DNA of 64,000 nucleotides from Sediminibacterium sp. (GTDB lineage: Bacteria; Bacteroidota; Bacteroidia; Chitinophagales; Chitinophagaceae): the NCBI GenBank assembly GCA_017537025.1, contig JAFWCB010000008.1, positions 620,001 to 684,000 on the forward strand. The letters run 5' to 3'. The notes below the pieces were generated by a model. The model did no database searches and was not told the DNA's origin. It saw only the letters and a program-made list of their open reading frames with translations. Made by a program: the position numbers and the translations under genes. Of the stretch, positions 1 to 9,805 are shown piece by piece; positions within the stretch are counted from its first letter, which is position 1; each line of letters begins with the position of its first letter.

Positions 1-1393
1 CTATAATGGCAGAAACACCGGTATTAGCACTACGTATAACCCATCTGTTATTTTCAATAGCTCTTAGTTTTGCGTAAGCCAAGTGTTGTTGATAGCCTGG
101 TGTGTTGCCCCACCAACCATCGTTTGTAATAATACTTAAAAGCGTAGCTTTTTTTTCTACATAAGTTCTTATATAGTCTCCATAAATACTTTCATAACAA
201 ATAATGGGAGCCGCAATGTAATTTTTGTCTGCACTTGTAAATACAGCAGCTTCAGCCGATTTTCCGTAGCCACCGGTGCTGCCGCCAAATTTTTCAAAAA
301 CCGGTGAGAGTATTTGTAAGAATGAAGGGAGCGCTTCTACGCCGGGTACCAGTTTACTTTTATTATAAAACTCAAGTGGAGAGCCGGCGGTAATTTTAAT
401 GGCTGCATTAAAATTGTCATAATACGTGCCTATATCTGTTTGCTTAGCAGTAATTGTTTCTTTTATGTTACCATAATTTTTAAAGGTCTCAATACCCGAT
501 ATTAAAGTGACGGAAGGATGTTTTTGCATAAAAGCAAATACCGGCTGGTAGTATCTGTTTTGCGCTACCAGATTTTGCCATTCCCCAACACTCATAGCCG
601 TTTCGGGCCATAGTATTAAAACCGTATTGGTGTCAATGGCTTTCTCAGAAAGCTGTATCAAGTTATTGATTTGCTGAGATGCTGATTCAATAGAAAACTT
701 TTCGTATGCATTTACATTTGGTTGAATGGCAACAATATTTTTTGTAGCTGTAAGAGGTTGATAGTTTTTTCTTTCTAATGTATTACTCCATACCCATAGC
801 AGAAAAGGTATTACAAAAAATAATCCGGCAAAAGGCAGCCAATTTTTTATGTTCTTATTGGAGTGCCATTTTGTTATAACGATAAGCAATAAAATATTTT
901 CGAGAAGAATGAACAATGAACCTCCTGCAACACCGGTATAACTATACCATTGAATAAAATGAGTATTATTAGCAAATACATTTCCTAAAGTTAGCCATGG
1001 CCAACTCAGTTCCCAGTTTAAGTGTATATATTCAAAGTAAAGCCAAATAGATATAAAACCAACCAATGCAGTAATTGGAGTTAAAAACTGTTTCGATTTA
1101 TGATAGGCTATCCAGGGGATACACATGAGTAAGCTATTCGCAATAATGGCACTAATACCCCCAATAAGCGTAGAATTACATACCCACCAGGTTGCGCCTA
1201 TATTCCAAATAAGCATTGCAGTAAAAACGTACTTAAAAAACCCCTTGTTTGTTGATTCCGCAATTAAAAATAAGGGTACAAATCCAAGCACTATTAAGAA
1301 AGCTAGTGGATAAGGGGGCCAAGAAAAAAATAGCAGTAAACCACTGAGTACGCTATATGCCCAATATTTTTTTGAAGAAGTACTCACTTTCAT
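1..1393 (-). CDS. lnt: Apolipoprotein N-acyltransferase, C-terminus cut by window edge
   Basis: Transfers the third acyl chain onto the N-terminal cysteine of outer-membrane lipoproteins, in the inner membrane. Reading the minus strand from ATG at 1393 gives an open frame to the window edge (464 codons). A hydrophobic multi-span N-terminal half is followed by a nitrilase-like domain with all three family landmarks: a Glu in LWPETAM (around residue 260), a Lys in SKLVPGVE (around 345) and the catalytic Cys at residue 399 in ICYES. NDGWWGNTPG and AIENNRWVIRSANTG follow, as in Lnt. The last residues lie outside the window. Assignment is firm from motifs alone. Confidence 0.93.
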   Translation of the reverse strand, partial: MKVSTSSKKYWAYSVLSGLLLFFSWPPYPLAFLIVLGFVPLFLIAESTNKGFFKYVFTAMLIWNIGATWWVCNSTLIGGISAIIANSLLMCIPWIAYHKSKQFLTPITALVGFISIWLYFEYIHLNWELSWPWLTLGNVFANNTHFIQWYSYTGVAGGSLFILLENILLLIVITKWHSNKNIKNWLPFAGLFFVIPFLLWVWSNTLERKNYQPLTATKNIVAIQPNVNAYEKFSIESASQQINNLIQLSEKAIDTNTVLILWPETAMSVGEWQNLVAQNRYYQPVFAFMQKHPSVTLISGIETFKNYGNIKETITAKQTDIGTYYDNFNAAIKITAGSPLEFYNKSKLVPGVEALPSFLQILSPVFEKFGGSTGGYGKSAEAAVFTSADKNYIAAPIICYESIYGDYIRTYVEKKATLLSIITNDGWWGNTPGYQQHLAYAKLRAIENNRWVIRSANTGVSAII

Positions 1394-1505
1394 TTCTGTA
1401 CACAAAATGGATATAAGCAAAGTACGGAAAATTGTATTGTACTAGGTATATAAAATTTAAGTCGTATTTAAAGTTAATGCAGATAATTATTTTGTAAATT
1501 ACCAT

Positions 1506-1997
1506 ATGTATAAAGCAATGCCGGATGCAAAGGGAAAGTTGTATAGTTATTTAGGTATTGTTCTTTTTAGCCTGATCACAATATTGCTTTTTATTTCATT
1601 AAAGCAGAATGATATATCACAAGTATTTGTGTTATGGCTTATTTTTCTTTTAGTTTTCTCGATTCCTTATCTGCGACAAATAATAGGGTATAGCATTGCT
1701 GATCATGAAATAATAATACATCGTCATGTAAAAAATATCCGCATTCCAAGATCAAGTATTCTAGATGCCCAAATAGTAGAGCCCGAGCTTTTAAAACAAA
1801 GTAGAAGAGTGTTTAGCGATGGCGGCTTATTAGGCTATACGGGCACTTATTCGAATTCCACACTTGGTATTATGGAAGTTTACTGTACCAATCTTAACAC
1901 AACCATTATATTGGTAACTCAAAGCCATAAAATATTGATATCGCCTAATGATTTAGTAGGTTTTATGGTAGAGCTAGGTTTTGAAAACCTGATTTAA
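1506..1997 (+). CDS. Small membrane protein with PH-like domain
   Basis: A 163-residue protein with two N-terminal hydrophobic segments (about residues 14-33 and 40-58), then a soluble region (residues 60-163) whose pattern (GYSIADHEIIIHR, IPRSSILDAQ, ILISPNDLVGFMVEL) resembles bacterial PH-like domains often annotated bPH. The C-terminal phrase, a strand followed by P.D...F...L, is typical of that fold. It stands alone between divergent lnt and convergent guaB. Function is unknown; the domain call is from pattern recognition only. Confidence 0.7.
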   Translation: MYKAMPDAKGKLYSYLGIVLFSLITILLFISLKQNDISQVFVLWLIFLLVFSIPYLRQIIGYSIADHEIIIHRHVKNIRIPRSSILDAQIVEPELLKQSRRVFSDGGLLGYTGTYSNSTLGIMEVYCTNLNTTIILVTQSHKILISPNDLVGFMVELGFENLI

Positions 1998-2042
1998 CAC
2001 CATCATTAAGCAAATAATACTACAGGAACTACACGTTCTATA

Positions 2043-2077
2043 AATTCAGAATTCTTAATTCCTAATTCTTAACTCAT
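2043..2077. repeat. Heptad tandem array AATTCNN
   Basis: Five consecutive 7-base units (AATTCAG, AATTCTT, AATTCCT, AATTCTT, AACTCAT) fill the gap between two convergent genes, the last unit touching the guaB stop codon. It has the same 5-constant-plus-2-variable design as the TAGTGNN arrays elsewhere in the window. Confidence 0.75.
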
Positions 2078-3576
2078 CACTTCCTGCTATAATTTGGCGC
2101 CTCTTTGGTGATATCGATATCATGTGCATGACTTTCCTTCATACCCGCATTAGTAATTTTTACAAAAGTAGCTTGTTGTAAAGCAGCTATATCTTTAGCC
2201 CCGCAATAACCCATACCGGCACGTAACCCGCCTACATATTGATATACGATTTCACTTAAACTTCCTTTATAAGCTACACGACCTTCAATACCCTCCGGTA
2301 CAAATTTTTTGATATCGGCTTCTACATCCTGAAAATATCTATCGCCACTACCTTGGCTCATGGCTCCTAAACTTCCCATGCCTCGGTACTCTTTGAACTT
2401 ACGACCTTCATAAATAATCGTATCACCCGGACTTTCCTCTACCCCGGCAAATACACTTCCCATCATCACTACATTGGCACCTGCGGCAAGTGCTTTCACC
2501 ATATCACCGGTATATCTGATACCACCGTCTGCAATTAAAGGAATGCCCAATGGTTTTAATGCCTTGGCAGCTTCCATTACCGCGGTAAGTTGCGGAACAC
2601 CTGCACCTGCTACAATACGGGTTGTACAAATTGAACCCGGACCAATACCCACTTTAATGCAATCGGCTCCAGCATCAGCCAAAGCTTTTGCACCGGCTGC
2701 TGTGCCTACATTACCCGCAATTATTTGTAGTGTTTTGAAATTCTTTCTCAACGCTTTTAATGCTTGAATAACACCCTTGCTATGCCCGTGCGCGCTATCC
2801 AGCGTTACTATGTCCACACCTACTTGTTGTAAGGCTGCTGCACGATCCATTAAATCGTTGGTAATACCCAACGCCGCACCTACCAATAATCTTCCTAAAC
2901 CATCTTTTACCGCATTCGGATAATTGCGTAATTGTAAAATATCCCGGTATGTGATAAGTCCGATCAGTTTACCTTGCTTATTTACTACCGGCAGTTTTTC
3001 GATTTTATGCTGACGTAAAATTTTCTCTGCTTTTTTCAAATCGGTTCCTTCGGGGGCGATGATCAAATTTTCTTTTGTCATCACTTCTTTTACATGCCTG
3101 CGCATATCGGTTTCAAAACGTAAATCTCTGTTGGTAAGGATGCCCACTAATTTACCTGCATTATCTACAACCGGTATGCCTCCAATTTTATTTTCCTTCA
3201 TCAGCCGTAAGGCATCTCCAATGGTTGCTTCTACTAAGAGTGTAATAGGGTCGATGATCATACCACTTTCACTTCTTTTAACCTTACGTACTTGCTCAGC
3301 CTGCTTTTCAATACTCATATTTTTATGCAGAATGCCAAGCCCTCCTTCACGTGCCAGCGCAATGGCTAGATTAGCTTCCGTAACGGTATCCATAGCCGCT
3401 GAGAGCATCGGGATGTTCAACGTAATTTGTTTGGTAAGATGGGTGCGGGTGCTCACTTCACGTGGTAATATCTCGCTATAAGCGGGCATTAACAGAACAT
3501 CATCGAAGGTTAATCCTTCACCAAATAATCGGGAGTTATTGTTCGCGGAAACGGAACGTGTAAGCTTTGTTGCCAT
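2077..3576 (-). CDS. guaB: Inosine-5'-monophosphate dehydrogenase
   Basis: Catalyses the NAD-dependent oxidation of IMP to XMP, the committed step of GTP synthesis, in the cytoplasm. 499 residues from the chosen ATG at 3576 (MATKLTRS...). The frame is open 8 codons further upstream but that ATG lies upstream of the -7 box. Seen: an N-terminal TIM-barrel part ([14 protein letters not shown]), a CBS-domain pair (about residues 100-215), the catalytic-cysteine loop [13 protein letters not shown], the phosphate-binding [17 protein letters not shown] and the flap RGMGSLGAM. Length matches bacterial GuaB. It is divergent from the MFS gene with a 62-bp gap. Confidence 0.97.
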   Translation of the reverse strand: MATKLTRSVSANNNSRLFGEGLTFDDVLLMPAYSEILPREVSTRTHLTKQITLNIPMLSAAMDTVTEANLAIALAREGGLGILHKNMSIEKQAEQVRKVKRSESGMIIDPITLLVEATIGDALRLMKENKIGGIPVVDNAGKLVGILTNRDLRFETDMRRHVKEVMTKENLIIAPEGTDLKKAEKILRQHKIEKLPVVNKQGKLIGLITYRDILQLRNYPNAVKDGLGRLLVGAALGITNDLMDRAAALQQVGVDIVTLDSAHGHSKGVIQALKALRKNFKTLQIIAGNVGTAAGAKALADAGADCIKVGIGPGSICTTRIVAGAGVPQLTAVMEAAKALKPLGIPLIADGGIRYTGDMVKALAAGANVVMMGSVFAGVEESPGDTIIYEGRKFKEYRGMGSLGAMSQGSGDRYFQDVEADIKKFVPEGIEGRVAYKGSLSEIVYQYVGGLRAGMGYCGAKDIAALQQATFVKITNAGMKESHAHDIDITKEAPNYSRK

Positions 3577-3579
3577 GTG

Positions 3580-3587
3580 CAAAGATA
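3580..3587 (-). promoter_or_regulatory. -7 box TATCTTTG of guaB
   Basis: Exact match to the Bacteroidota -7 consensus TAnnTTTG on the minus strand, ending 3 nt before the guaB ATG. Transcription would start at or next to the start codon, so a leaderless mRNA is expected. It also argues for the 3576 start rather than the longer frame. Confidence 0.65.
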
Positions 3588-3638
3588 GGGCAAGGTTCAA
3601 ATTGCTTCCAAATTAATTCTGTTATCTTTACACCAGAA

Positions 3639-4826
3639 ATGTCACTATCGAACTCAACCAGCAATCATCGGTTTTTTACTTTCCAATTCGCGCTGCTCTG
3701 TTTAAGCAATGTTTTATTTGCTACAAGCTTTAATATGATGATACCTGAATTACCGGGTTATCTTACCATGTTGGGGGGTGCGGAATATAAGGGACTCATC
3801 ATAGCATTGTTTACTTTGATGGCAGGTATTTCCCGACCCTTTAGTGGGAAATTAACCGATACCGTTGGTCGTGTACCTGTGATGATATTCGGATCTCTTA
3901 CTTGTGTTGTTTGTAGTTTATTATATCCTGTTCTCACTTCTGTAGCCGGATTTTTATTTTTACGATTTATACATGGATTTTCTACCGGCTTCAAACCTAC
4001 TGCTACGGCTGCTTACGGAGCTGATGTGGTTCACGAATCCCGAAGGGGGGAAGCCATGGGGGCATTAGCTATTGGCTACACGTTAGGATCTTCTGTTGGC
4101 CCGGTGGTAGGCAGTTATTTTGTTGCTAGATATGGTTATGATACTATGTTTTATGCCTCATCTATTTTTGCACTGGGTTCTGTGGTAATACTCTATAATG
4201 TAAAAGAAACTTTGCTAGAGCCTGAAAAATTCAGGCCTCATTTATTAAGAGTAAAACGAAATGAAATTTTCGAAAAAACGGCTTTATTACCTGCTATTAC
4301 TACAGTGTTATTATGCTTTTCTATAGGTACCGTTCTTACTATTGCACCCGATTTAAGTGAGCACTTGGGCTTGCATAATAAGGGAATATTTTTTGCCTTT
4401 TTTACCATCGCTTCTTTAGTTATTCGTTTTTTAACCGGTAAGCTATCTGATAAAATTGGAAGAATACCTATGCTGATCATGTCGGCCTTCGCTTTGATAA
4501 TTGCTATGGGTATATTGGCATTTGCGAATTCTGTAACTATGATGTTGATAGGCTCTGTTATATATGGCTTGAGTTGGGGAGTTAGTACGCCTACTATAAC
4601 TGCATGGACCATCGATCTTGCCTCACCGGAAACAAGAGGGAAAGCTATCGCATCTATGTATATTGCGCTAGAGGTTGGCATTGGCGGCGGTGCTTTGGTA
4701 TCGGCGGCTATCTATCAAAACAACCCTGCTAATTTTATATATGCTTTTTCGCTACCGGGGATATTGGCAATTATTACCACGCTGCTACTGTATAAATGGA
4801 ATAAGCGACCGATTATAAAAGCGTAA
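3639..4826 (+). CDS. MFS transporter (drug/sugar efflux type)
   Basis: About 395 residues, 12 predicted membrane spans, inner membrane. The N-terminal half has the MFS motif-A region GKLTDTVGRVPVM between spans 2 and 3, with the equivalent GKLSDKIGRIPML in the second half; RGEAMGALAIGYTLGSSVGP is the antiporter-type motif C region. The start is set at the ATG giving MSLSNSTSN, since the upstream extension runs into the divergent guaB promoter. A near -7 match (TATCTTTA, 3623-3630) precedes it. The 3' end overlaps the convergent dprA by 14 bp. Substrate cannot be told from sequence. Confidence 0.85.
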   Translation: MSLSNSTSNHRFFTFQFALLCLSNVLFATSFNMMIPELPGYLTMLGGAEYKGLIIALFTLMAGISRPFSGKLTDTVGRVPVMIFGSLTCVVCSLLYPVLTSVAGFLFLRFIHGFSTGFKPTATAAYGADVVHESRRGEAMGALAIGYTLGSSVGPVVGSYFVARYGYDTMFYASSIFALGSVVILYNVKETLLEPEKFRPHLLRVKRNEIFEKTALLPAITTVLLCFSIGTVLTIAPDLSEHLGLHNKGIFFAFFTIASLVIRFLTGKLSDKIGRIPMLIMSAFALIIAMGILAFANSVTMMLIGSVIYGLSWGVSTPTITAWTIDLASPETRGKAIASMYIALEVGIGGGALVSAAIYQNNPANFIYAFSLPGILAIITTLLLYKWNKRPIIKA

Positions 4827-5907
4827 TCTTTTTTCCGGGTAAAATACTAATCAGTTGTTCTAACTCCAATACTAATAATCCTTCCGATAAATCTGCATCG
4901 GATAAGGCTGCAATCGTCTTTAATTCATCAATATATATTGTTTCCTTGGTTTTTAAAGTGTCTAGGATGCTATTTGCCGCACTCGATAAAGTATTAATCG
5001 TTAATTGTTGGATTGTTTTTTTCTTTTTTGTAGCGGTCCATTTCAAGGTCTCTAACAGATTATTTACACTCGTATAAACAGTGGCTTTGTTTTGTTCAAT
5101 CAATTGTAAGCAGCCACTACTTTTTTCATCCTGAATTCTCCCGGGAACGGCAAATACTTCTCTATTGTAGTGAAAAGCCATGTCTGCCGTAATCATACTG
5201 CCTCCTTTATGGGCGGTTTCTATAACAATAGTTGCGTCTGATAATCCGGCAACAATTCTGTTTCTTCTGGGAAAATTATGTTTATCGGCTTTCACCCCTT
5301 TTCCAAATTCGGTTAGTAAGGCACCTTGTTGTATCATTTCTCTTGCTAATTGTTTATGTTGTGCAGGATACATTTCATTCAATCCATGTGCTAATACACC
5401 AATTGTTGGTAATTGATGATCCATGGCAGCACTATGCGCAATGGCATCAATGCCAAAAGCCAAGCCACTTACTATTGTAATATCTTTAGGTAGAGCGGCA
5501 ATTAATTGCTCAGTAACTTTTTTCCCATAAATGGTATTATTACGCGTACCTATAATACTCAGCATTTTTGTATTGTTCAAGGGTGTATGTCCTTTTTCGT
5601 ATATCAACAAAGGCGCGTCTGGACAAGCTGCAAGCTTGAGTGGGTAAGCTTTATCGTTTACACAGTATATCTGGATATGATGTTGTTCCGTGAAACGCAA
5701 TTCCTCTTCTACCAATGAAAATTCATCCCACTCTTTTATTCTCTTAGCCAATAGTGCACCTATACCTTCTACATACTGTAAATCTTTTTTTCTGGCTTTA
5801 AAAATTAATGCAGCTTCTCCAAAATGATCTAATAATCGGCGTTGTAATATGGGGCCTGTTTCCGGGATTAAGCTTAACGCAATTTCATACCAGTATTGTT
5901 TTTGCAT
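4813..5907 (-). CDS. dprA: DNA processing protein DprA (Smf)
   Basis: Loads RecA on incoming single-stranded DNA during natural transformation; cytoplasmic. 364 residues. An N-terminal helix-hairpin-helix-like segment (LQYVEGIGALLAKRI) is followed by the Rossmann-like DprA core: IIGTRNNTIYGK, VSGLAFGIDAIAHSAA, GVLAHGLNEMYPAQH, FPRRNRIVAGLSD, GSMITADMAF and VFAVPGR. The C-terminal winged-helix part (about residues 300-364) is present, so the protein is full length. It stands between the MFS gene and the PorE-like gene; no other competence gene is in view. Confidence 0.96.
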   Translation of the reverse strand: MQKQYWYEIALSLIPETGPILQRRLLDHFGEAALIFKARKKDLQYVEGIGALLAKRIKEWDEFSLVEEELRFTEQHHIQIYCVNDKAYPLKLAACPDAPLLIYEKGHTPLNNTKMLSIIGTRNNTIYGKKVTEQLIAALPKDITIVSGLAFGIDAIAHSAAMDHQLPTIGVLAHGLNEMYPAQHKQLAREMIQQGALLTEFGKGVKADKHNFPRRNRIVAGLSDATIVIETAHKGGSMITADMAFHYNREVFAVPGRIQDEKSSGCLQLIEQNKATVYTSVNNLLETLKWTATKKKKTIQQLTINTLSSAANSILDTLKTKETIYIDELKTIAALSDADLSEGLLVLELEQLISILPGKKITLL

Positions 5908-5954
5908 CCGGCAAGCTGGCGAAAAAAAACTAAAAATAATTAGGTATTTATACG

Positions 5955-7871
5955 CTAAATTTTTGTGATTGTAACGGTAGTTCTTCTGTTAATGGCACGT
6001 CCGGCCTCTGTTTTGTTATCTGCAATGGGCTTTGTACTTCCATAGCCTTTGAACGAAATTATTTCTGCAGCTATGCCTTTGCCAACAATATAATTGGCAA
6101 TAGATTTTGCTCTTTCGGTAGAGAGTTTATTATTGTCTTCCGGCTTTCCAATATTATCTGTATGTCCGCCTATCTCAATTTGTAAGGAAGGATTTTCTTG
6201 TAATACTTGTATCAATTTATCTAATTCGATATGGGCATCCTTAGGCAATTCATATGCATTCGTACTGAATAAAATATTATTGAAAACATAATTAGCATAT
6301 AATTCGATGGGTTGCAGTAAAATATTTTTCTTGTATACGCTATCTGCCTCTTTACTGCTCAAAGCATATTGTTCACTATAAAATAAATAGCCTTTCCTAT
6401 TTACCACGAAAGTGTAATCTTTTCCAATAGGTAGTGTAATAAAATATTCACCTGTTTCATCAGTTTGAACTTTCATGAGCGATTCCCCGGTATTGTTTTC
6501 AATAAGTTCAACGGTAGATGGTAATTTCTTACCTGTTTTTTTATCAGCAACAATGCCTTTTACATAGAGGGTTCTAAACGGACGAATATCTTTACGCATA
6601 TCGAACCGGTACAAATCGAGTTGTCCTCTGCTATCTGCTCTGTCGCTGGCGTAATAAGCGGTTAATCCGTCTGCGGATACTGCCAGGCTTCCTTCATTTT
6701 CAATGGTATTGATAGGATACCCTAAATTTTCGGGAACACCCCATTCACCTTTGGTATTTTTTCTTACTACATATAAATCCGAACCTCCATATCCCGGTAA
6801 TCCATCTGAGGTATAGTATAGTGTTTGATTATCTGCATGTATATAAGGTGCCAATTCATCTCCTGCCGTATTAATGCTAGGCCCCATATTTATTGCCGGA
6901 GACCAAGTACCGTTTGGTTTTCTATAGCTTACATATAGATCCCTTCCTCCGTATCCTCCGGGGCGGTTACTGCTGAAATAAAGTGTTTGTTTATCCGGAC
7001 TAATAGCCGGCGAACTTTCCCAGAAATCAGTGTTGATAGCGGTGCCCATATTTTGAGGCTCACTCCAGCCTTGTGGCGTATAGTATGAAATATATAAGTC
7101 AAAATTACCGTAGCCTTGCTCTGCAAATCTTCCTGCAAAAAGCATCCATTCTCCATCCTGAGATACTGTTATAGCACCTTTTTGAGGCTCAATATTGATA
7201 TCGCCCTTGATGGCTTTTGCTTTCCCAAAAGTTTTACCATTGATAGTACTCTGAAAAAAATCTTCTCTTAAATGTTCACCCCTTCTGGTAAACACCAATA
7301 AACTATCCGTAACGGTAACAGAAGGATAATATTCTGAGAAAGGAGAGTTTACACTATCTCCTAAATTGATAGGATTAAATTGATAGGTGTCATTTCCATG
7401 CTGTGAAGCATAGCTTAGTGCAAATTCATAAGTTCTTTTTCTATAATTGGCACTCTTAATACTTTTATCATTTAGATTCGGTAAACTCAAAAATTTATTT
7501 ACAGCAGCTAAGGCTTCTGCAAACTTTCCTTCACCGGCTAGATTGATGGAATAGGGTAAGTTATAAATATTAAAATAAACAGAATCTTTTGAACGGGCTT
7601 TTTCGTAGAATTGATTGGATCTTTTATATTGTTTTAATTGTCCGAATACACCGGCAGCAGATAAATATGCATCTAAATGATTCGTATCTGCTTCAATGGC
7701 AGTGAGTAAATAAGGCATGGCTTCTTTGAACTCATCATTGCGTAAAAATTCAATTGCTTTCGCATATAGTTTTGCCGATTTTTCTTTTACCTTATCTGAA
7801 TCGTACCATTGCGCATTGGCTGTAAAAGCACAGCATATACATACTCCAATAAAAGCAACCGATTTTTTCAT
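5955..7871 (-). CDS. PorE-like TPR / PD40 propeller / OmpA-domain envelope protein
   Basis: 638 residues with signal peptide (MKKSVAFIGVCICCAFTANA, cleavage before QW). Order seen: TPR repeats (about 30-150), WD40-like PD40 blades (about 185-430) with repeated phrases such as SPDKQTLYFSSNRPGGYGG and YYTSDGLPGYGGSD, a carboxypeptidase-regulatory-like beta domain (about 440-520), then an OmpA C-terminal peptidoglycan-binding domain (IEIGGHTDNIG, RAKSIANYIVGKGI, GRAINRRTTV). This order matches PorE, the periplasmic peptidoglycan-linked component of the type IX secretion system, as I recall it. PorE is described as a lipoprotein, but no clear lipobox is visible here, so a PorE paralog is equally possible. 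Confidence 0.85.
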   Translation of the reverse strand: MKKSVAFIGVCICCAFTANAQWYDSDKVKEKSAKLYAKAIEFLRNDEFKEAMPYLLTAIEADTNHLDAYLSAAGVFGQLKQYKRSNQFYEKARSKDSVYFNIYNLPYSINLAGEGKFAEALAAVNKFLSLPNLNDKSIKSANYRKRTYEFALSYASQHGNDTYQFNPINLGDSVNSPFSEYYPSVTVTDSLLVFTRRGEHLREDFFQSTINGKTFGKAKAIKGDINIEPQKGAITVSQDGEWMLFAGRFAEQGYGNFDLYISYYTPQGWSEPQNMGTAINTDFWESSPAISPDKQTLYFSSNRPGGYGGRDLYVSYRKPNGTWSPAINMGPSINTAGDELAPYIHADNQTLYYTSDGLPGYGGSDLYVVRKNTKGEWGVPENLGYPINTIENEGSLAVSADGLTAYYASDRADSRGQLDLYRFDMRKDIRPFRTLYVKGIVADKKTGKKLPSTVELIENNTGESLMKVQTDETGEYFITLPIGKDYTFVVNRKGYLFYSEQYALSSKEADSVYKKNILLQPIELYANYVFNNILFSTNAYELPKDAHIELDKLIQVLQENPSLQIEIGGHTDNIGKPEDNNKLSTERAKSIANYIVGKGIAAEIISFKGYGSTKPIADNKTEAGRAINRRTTVTITKI

Positions 7872-7940
7872 GCTTTGAATATCGGAAAAAAAAGGGTATC
7901 GATTTGTTAAAATAGGTACCTAATGCTTTCTCAGTTCGTA

Positions 7941-8558
7941 TTAAGGTATATGCAAGTATTTATGTACTTGCAAACTCATTTGCCATTTTGGATTTTGTTG
8001 AATGTAACTGATGATCATTGGCGTTACCGAACTTGCTTTATCCCATTCGGGTTGTAAGTATAATTTGCATGAAGAAGATACTTGATTAGCGTATGTTTCA
8101 GCCCATTCAAAATCGTGCTTATTGTAAATAACAACTTTTAATTCATGGGCAAGAGGAATAATTTCTGGTAGAGGAGCTTTAAATTTTTTAGGAGATAAAC
8201 ATATCCAATTCCAATTGCCAGATAGCGGAGATGAACCAGAGGTTTCAATATTTGTTTCAAAACCAATTTCTTGTAATGCAATAGTTAGCTCAGTAAGATC
8301 GTGTAATAAAGGTTCACCACCGGTTATTACAGCTAATCTTCCCGGATATTTTTTTGCTTCATGTAAAATTTGGTTTACGGAATATTGAGGATGTTTTGAT
8401 GCATCCCAACTATCTTTTACATCGCACCAAAAACAACCTACATCACAACCGCCCAAGCGAATAAAATAAGCTGCTCTTCCTTGGTGGAAACCTTCTCCTT
8501 GTAAGGTATAGAATGCTTCCATTACCGGTAATGTATTTGAAGTAGATGCGATTTGCAT
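7941..8558 (-). CDS. queE: 7-carboxy-7-deazaguanine synthase
   Basis: Radical SAM enzyme of queuosine/7-deazaguanine synthesis, turning 6-carboxy-tetrahydropterin into 7-carboxy-7-deazaguanine. 205 residues, typical size. Seen: N-terminal VMEAFYTLQGEGFHQGRAA with substrate-binding residues, the Cys-x3-Cys-x2-Cys cluster in GGCDVGCFWCD, VITGGEPLLHD, and ETSGSSP. C-terminal LYLQPEWDK also fits. Followed by folD on the same strand with a 14-nt gap, yet it has its own promoter inside that junction. No other que genes are in the window. Confidence 0.93.
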   Translation of the reverse strand: MQIASTSNTLPVMEAFYTLQGEGFHQGRAAYFIRLGGCDVGCFWCDVKDSWDASKHPQYSVNQILHEAKKYPGRLAVITGGEPLLHDLTELTIALQEIGFETNIETSGSSPLSGNWNWICLSPKKFKAPLPEIIPLAHELKVVIYNKHDFEWAETYANQVSSSCKLYLQPEWDKASSVTPMIISYIQQNPKWQMSLQVHKYLHIP

Positions 8559-8562
8559 GAGG

Positions 8563-8570
8563 CAAAGTTA
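8563..8570 (-). promoter_or_regulatory. -7 box TAACTTTG of queE
   Basis: Exact TAnnTTTG match on the minus strand, 4 nt before the queE ATG, lying between the folD stop and queE. It implies separate, probably leaderless transcription of queE despite the operon-like spacing. Confidence 0.6.
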
Positions 8571-8572
8571 TA

Positions 8573-9451
8573 TTAACCACGGTTGTTGAGATAGGCTTGC
8601 ATCGTATTTTTCAGTAAGCCTGCAATAGTCATGAGTCCAACACCGCCCGGTACCGGTGTAATGGCACCTGCTTTGGTAGCTGCTTCTGCATAGTTTACAT
8701 CCCCTTTTATACGGAATCCCTTTTTTGCGGTATCGTCGTTCACCCTGGTAATACCAACATCTATTACAACGGCACCGGGTTTAACCATATCGGCAGTTAC
8801 AAATTCGGGTTTGCCTAAAGCCGCTACTAAAATATCAGCGGTAGCAGCTATCTCGGATAGGTTAGGGGTATGAGAATGACAAATGGTTACGGTGCAATTT
8901 CCTTTTGCCATATTGCTGCTTAATAATATGCTCATGGGTCGGCCAACAATATTACTTCTTCCAATCACAACAGCATGTTTACCCTTGGTAGGTATATCGT
9001 AGTGTTCGAGTAATAAAATAATTCCATAAGGAGTTGCCGGAATAAATGTGGGCAAGCCTTGCACCAGTTTACCTACACTACTTGGATGAAAGCCATCTAC
9101 ATCTTTAGTAGGGTCGATGGCTTCTATTAATTTTTGTTCCGAAATATGTTTAGGTAATGGAAGTTGTACCAGAATGCCGTCGATATCCTTGTTTTTATTG
9201 AGTGAATCAACAGTTTGAAGTAATTCTTGCTCCGCAATATCATCTGGGAAGCGAATAAGGGTAGATCGAAAACCTATTTCTTCGCAATTCTTCACTTTAC
9301 TGGCTACATAGGTTTCACTAGCTCCGTTATTTCCTATTAAAATAGCAGCTAAATGCGGACTGGGCTTGCCTTTTGCCGCAAGATCCGTAGTTTCTTTTTT
9401 AAGTAATTCTTTTACGGAAGCAGCTGCAATTTTACCATCTAGTACTAACAT
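8573..9451 (-). CDS. folD: Bifunctional methylenetetrahydrofolate dehydrogenase / cyclohydrolase
   Basis: Interconverts 5,10-methylene- and 10-formyl-tetrahydrofolate in one-carbon metabolism. 292 residues, full length. Family signatures: SETYVASKVKNCEEIGF with the catalytic Tyr and Lys (around 46-64), GILVQLPLPKHI, KDVDGFHP, the NADP-binding VVIGRSNIVGRPM, CHSHT and the C-terminal TPVPGGVGLMT (usually GPMT; here Leu replaces Pro). A divergent promoter pair separates it from the DUF3467 gene. Confidence 0.97.
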   Translation of the reverse strand: MLVLDGKIAAASVKELLKKETTDLAAKGKPSPHLAAILIGNNGASETYVASKVKNCEEIGFRSTLIRFPDDIAEQELLQTVDSLNKNKDIDGILVQLPLPKHISEQKLIEAIDPTKDVDGFHPSSVGKLVQGLPTFIPATPYGIILLLEHYDIPTKGKHAVVIGRSNIVGRPMSILLSSNMAKGNCTVTICHSHTPNLSEIAATADILVAALGKPEFVTADMVKPGAVVIDVGITRVNDDTAKKGFRIKGDVNYAEAATKAGAITPVPGGVGLMTIAGLLKNTMQAYLNNRG

Positions 9452-9455
9452 GCCG

Positions 9456-9463
9456 CAAAAGTA
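9456..9463 (-). promoter_or_regulatory. -7 box TACTTTTG of folD
   Basis: Exact TAnnTTTG match on the minus strand, ending 4 nt before the folD ATG; leaderless transcript expected. Confidence 0.6.
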
Positions 9464-9471
9464 TAATTATT

Positions 9472-9479
9472 TACCTTTG
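9472..9479 (+). promoter_or_regulatory. -7 box TACCTTTG of the DUF3467 gene
   Basis: Exact TAnnTTTG match on the plus strand, 17 nt before the DUF3467 ATG and 8 nt from the folD -7 box on the other strand: a compact divergent promoter. Confidence 0.6.
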
Positions 9480-9496
9480 CCCTTCAATAATTGTAT

Positions 9497-9805
9497 ATGG
9501 AACAAATACCCAACAATCAACTGAATATTGAAATAAGTGAAGAAATGGCGGAGGGCGATTACGCGAACTTGGCTATTATAACACATAGTAATGCTGAATT
9601 TGTTATTGATTTTGTAAGTGTTATGCCGGGAACTCCCAAGAGTAGGGTAAAATCCAGAATTATATTTACACCCATGCATGCCAAACGTTTTATGAAAGCA
9701 TTAGAAGAGAACATAGAGCGTTTTGAAGCTGCTAATGGTCCTATTCAAGATTTAGAGCAGGTAGAGATACCGATGCATTTCGGAGGACCGGCGGGGCAGG
9801 CCTAA
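9497..9805 (+). CDS. DUF3467 family protein
   Basis: 102 residues from ATG at 9497 (an upstream TTG is possible but lacks support). The pattern GDYANLAIITHSNAEFVIDFV, MPGTPKSRVKSRIIFTP.HAKRF and LEENIERFE is that of DUF3467 proteins, small cytoplasmic proteins frequent in Bacteroidota and without known function. Ends directly against a heptad array that separates it from the convergent radC. Confidence 0.85.
   Translation: MEQIPNNQLNIEISEEMAEGDYANLAIITHSNAEFVIDFVSVMPGTPKSRVKSRIIFTPMHAKRFMKALEENIERFEAANGPIQDLEQVEIPMHFGGPAGQA

Noticed and set aside
2474-2767. Open frame of 97 codons on the plus strand
   Set aside because: Lies antisense inside guaB; composition is that of a shadow frame.
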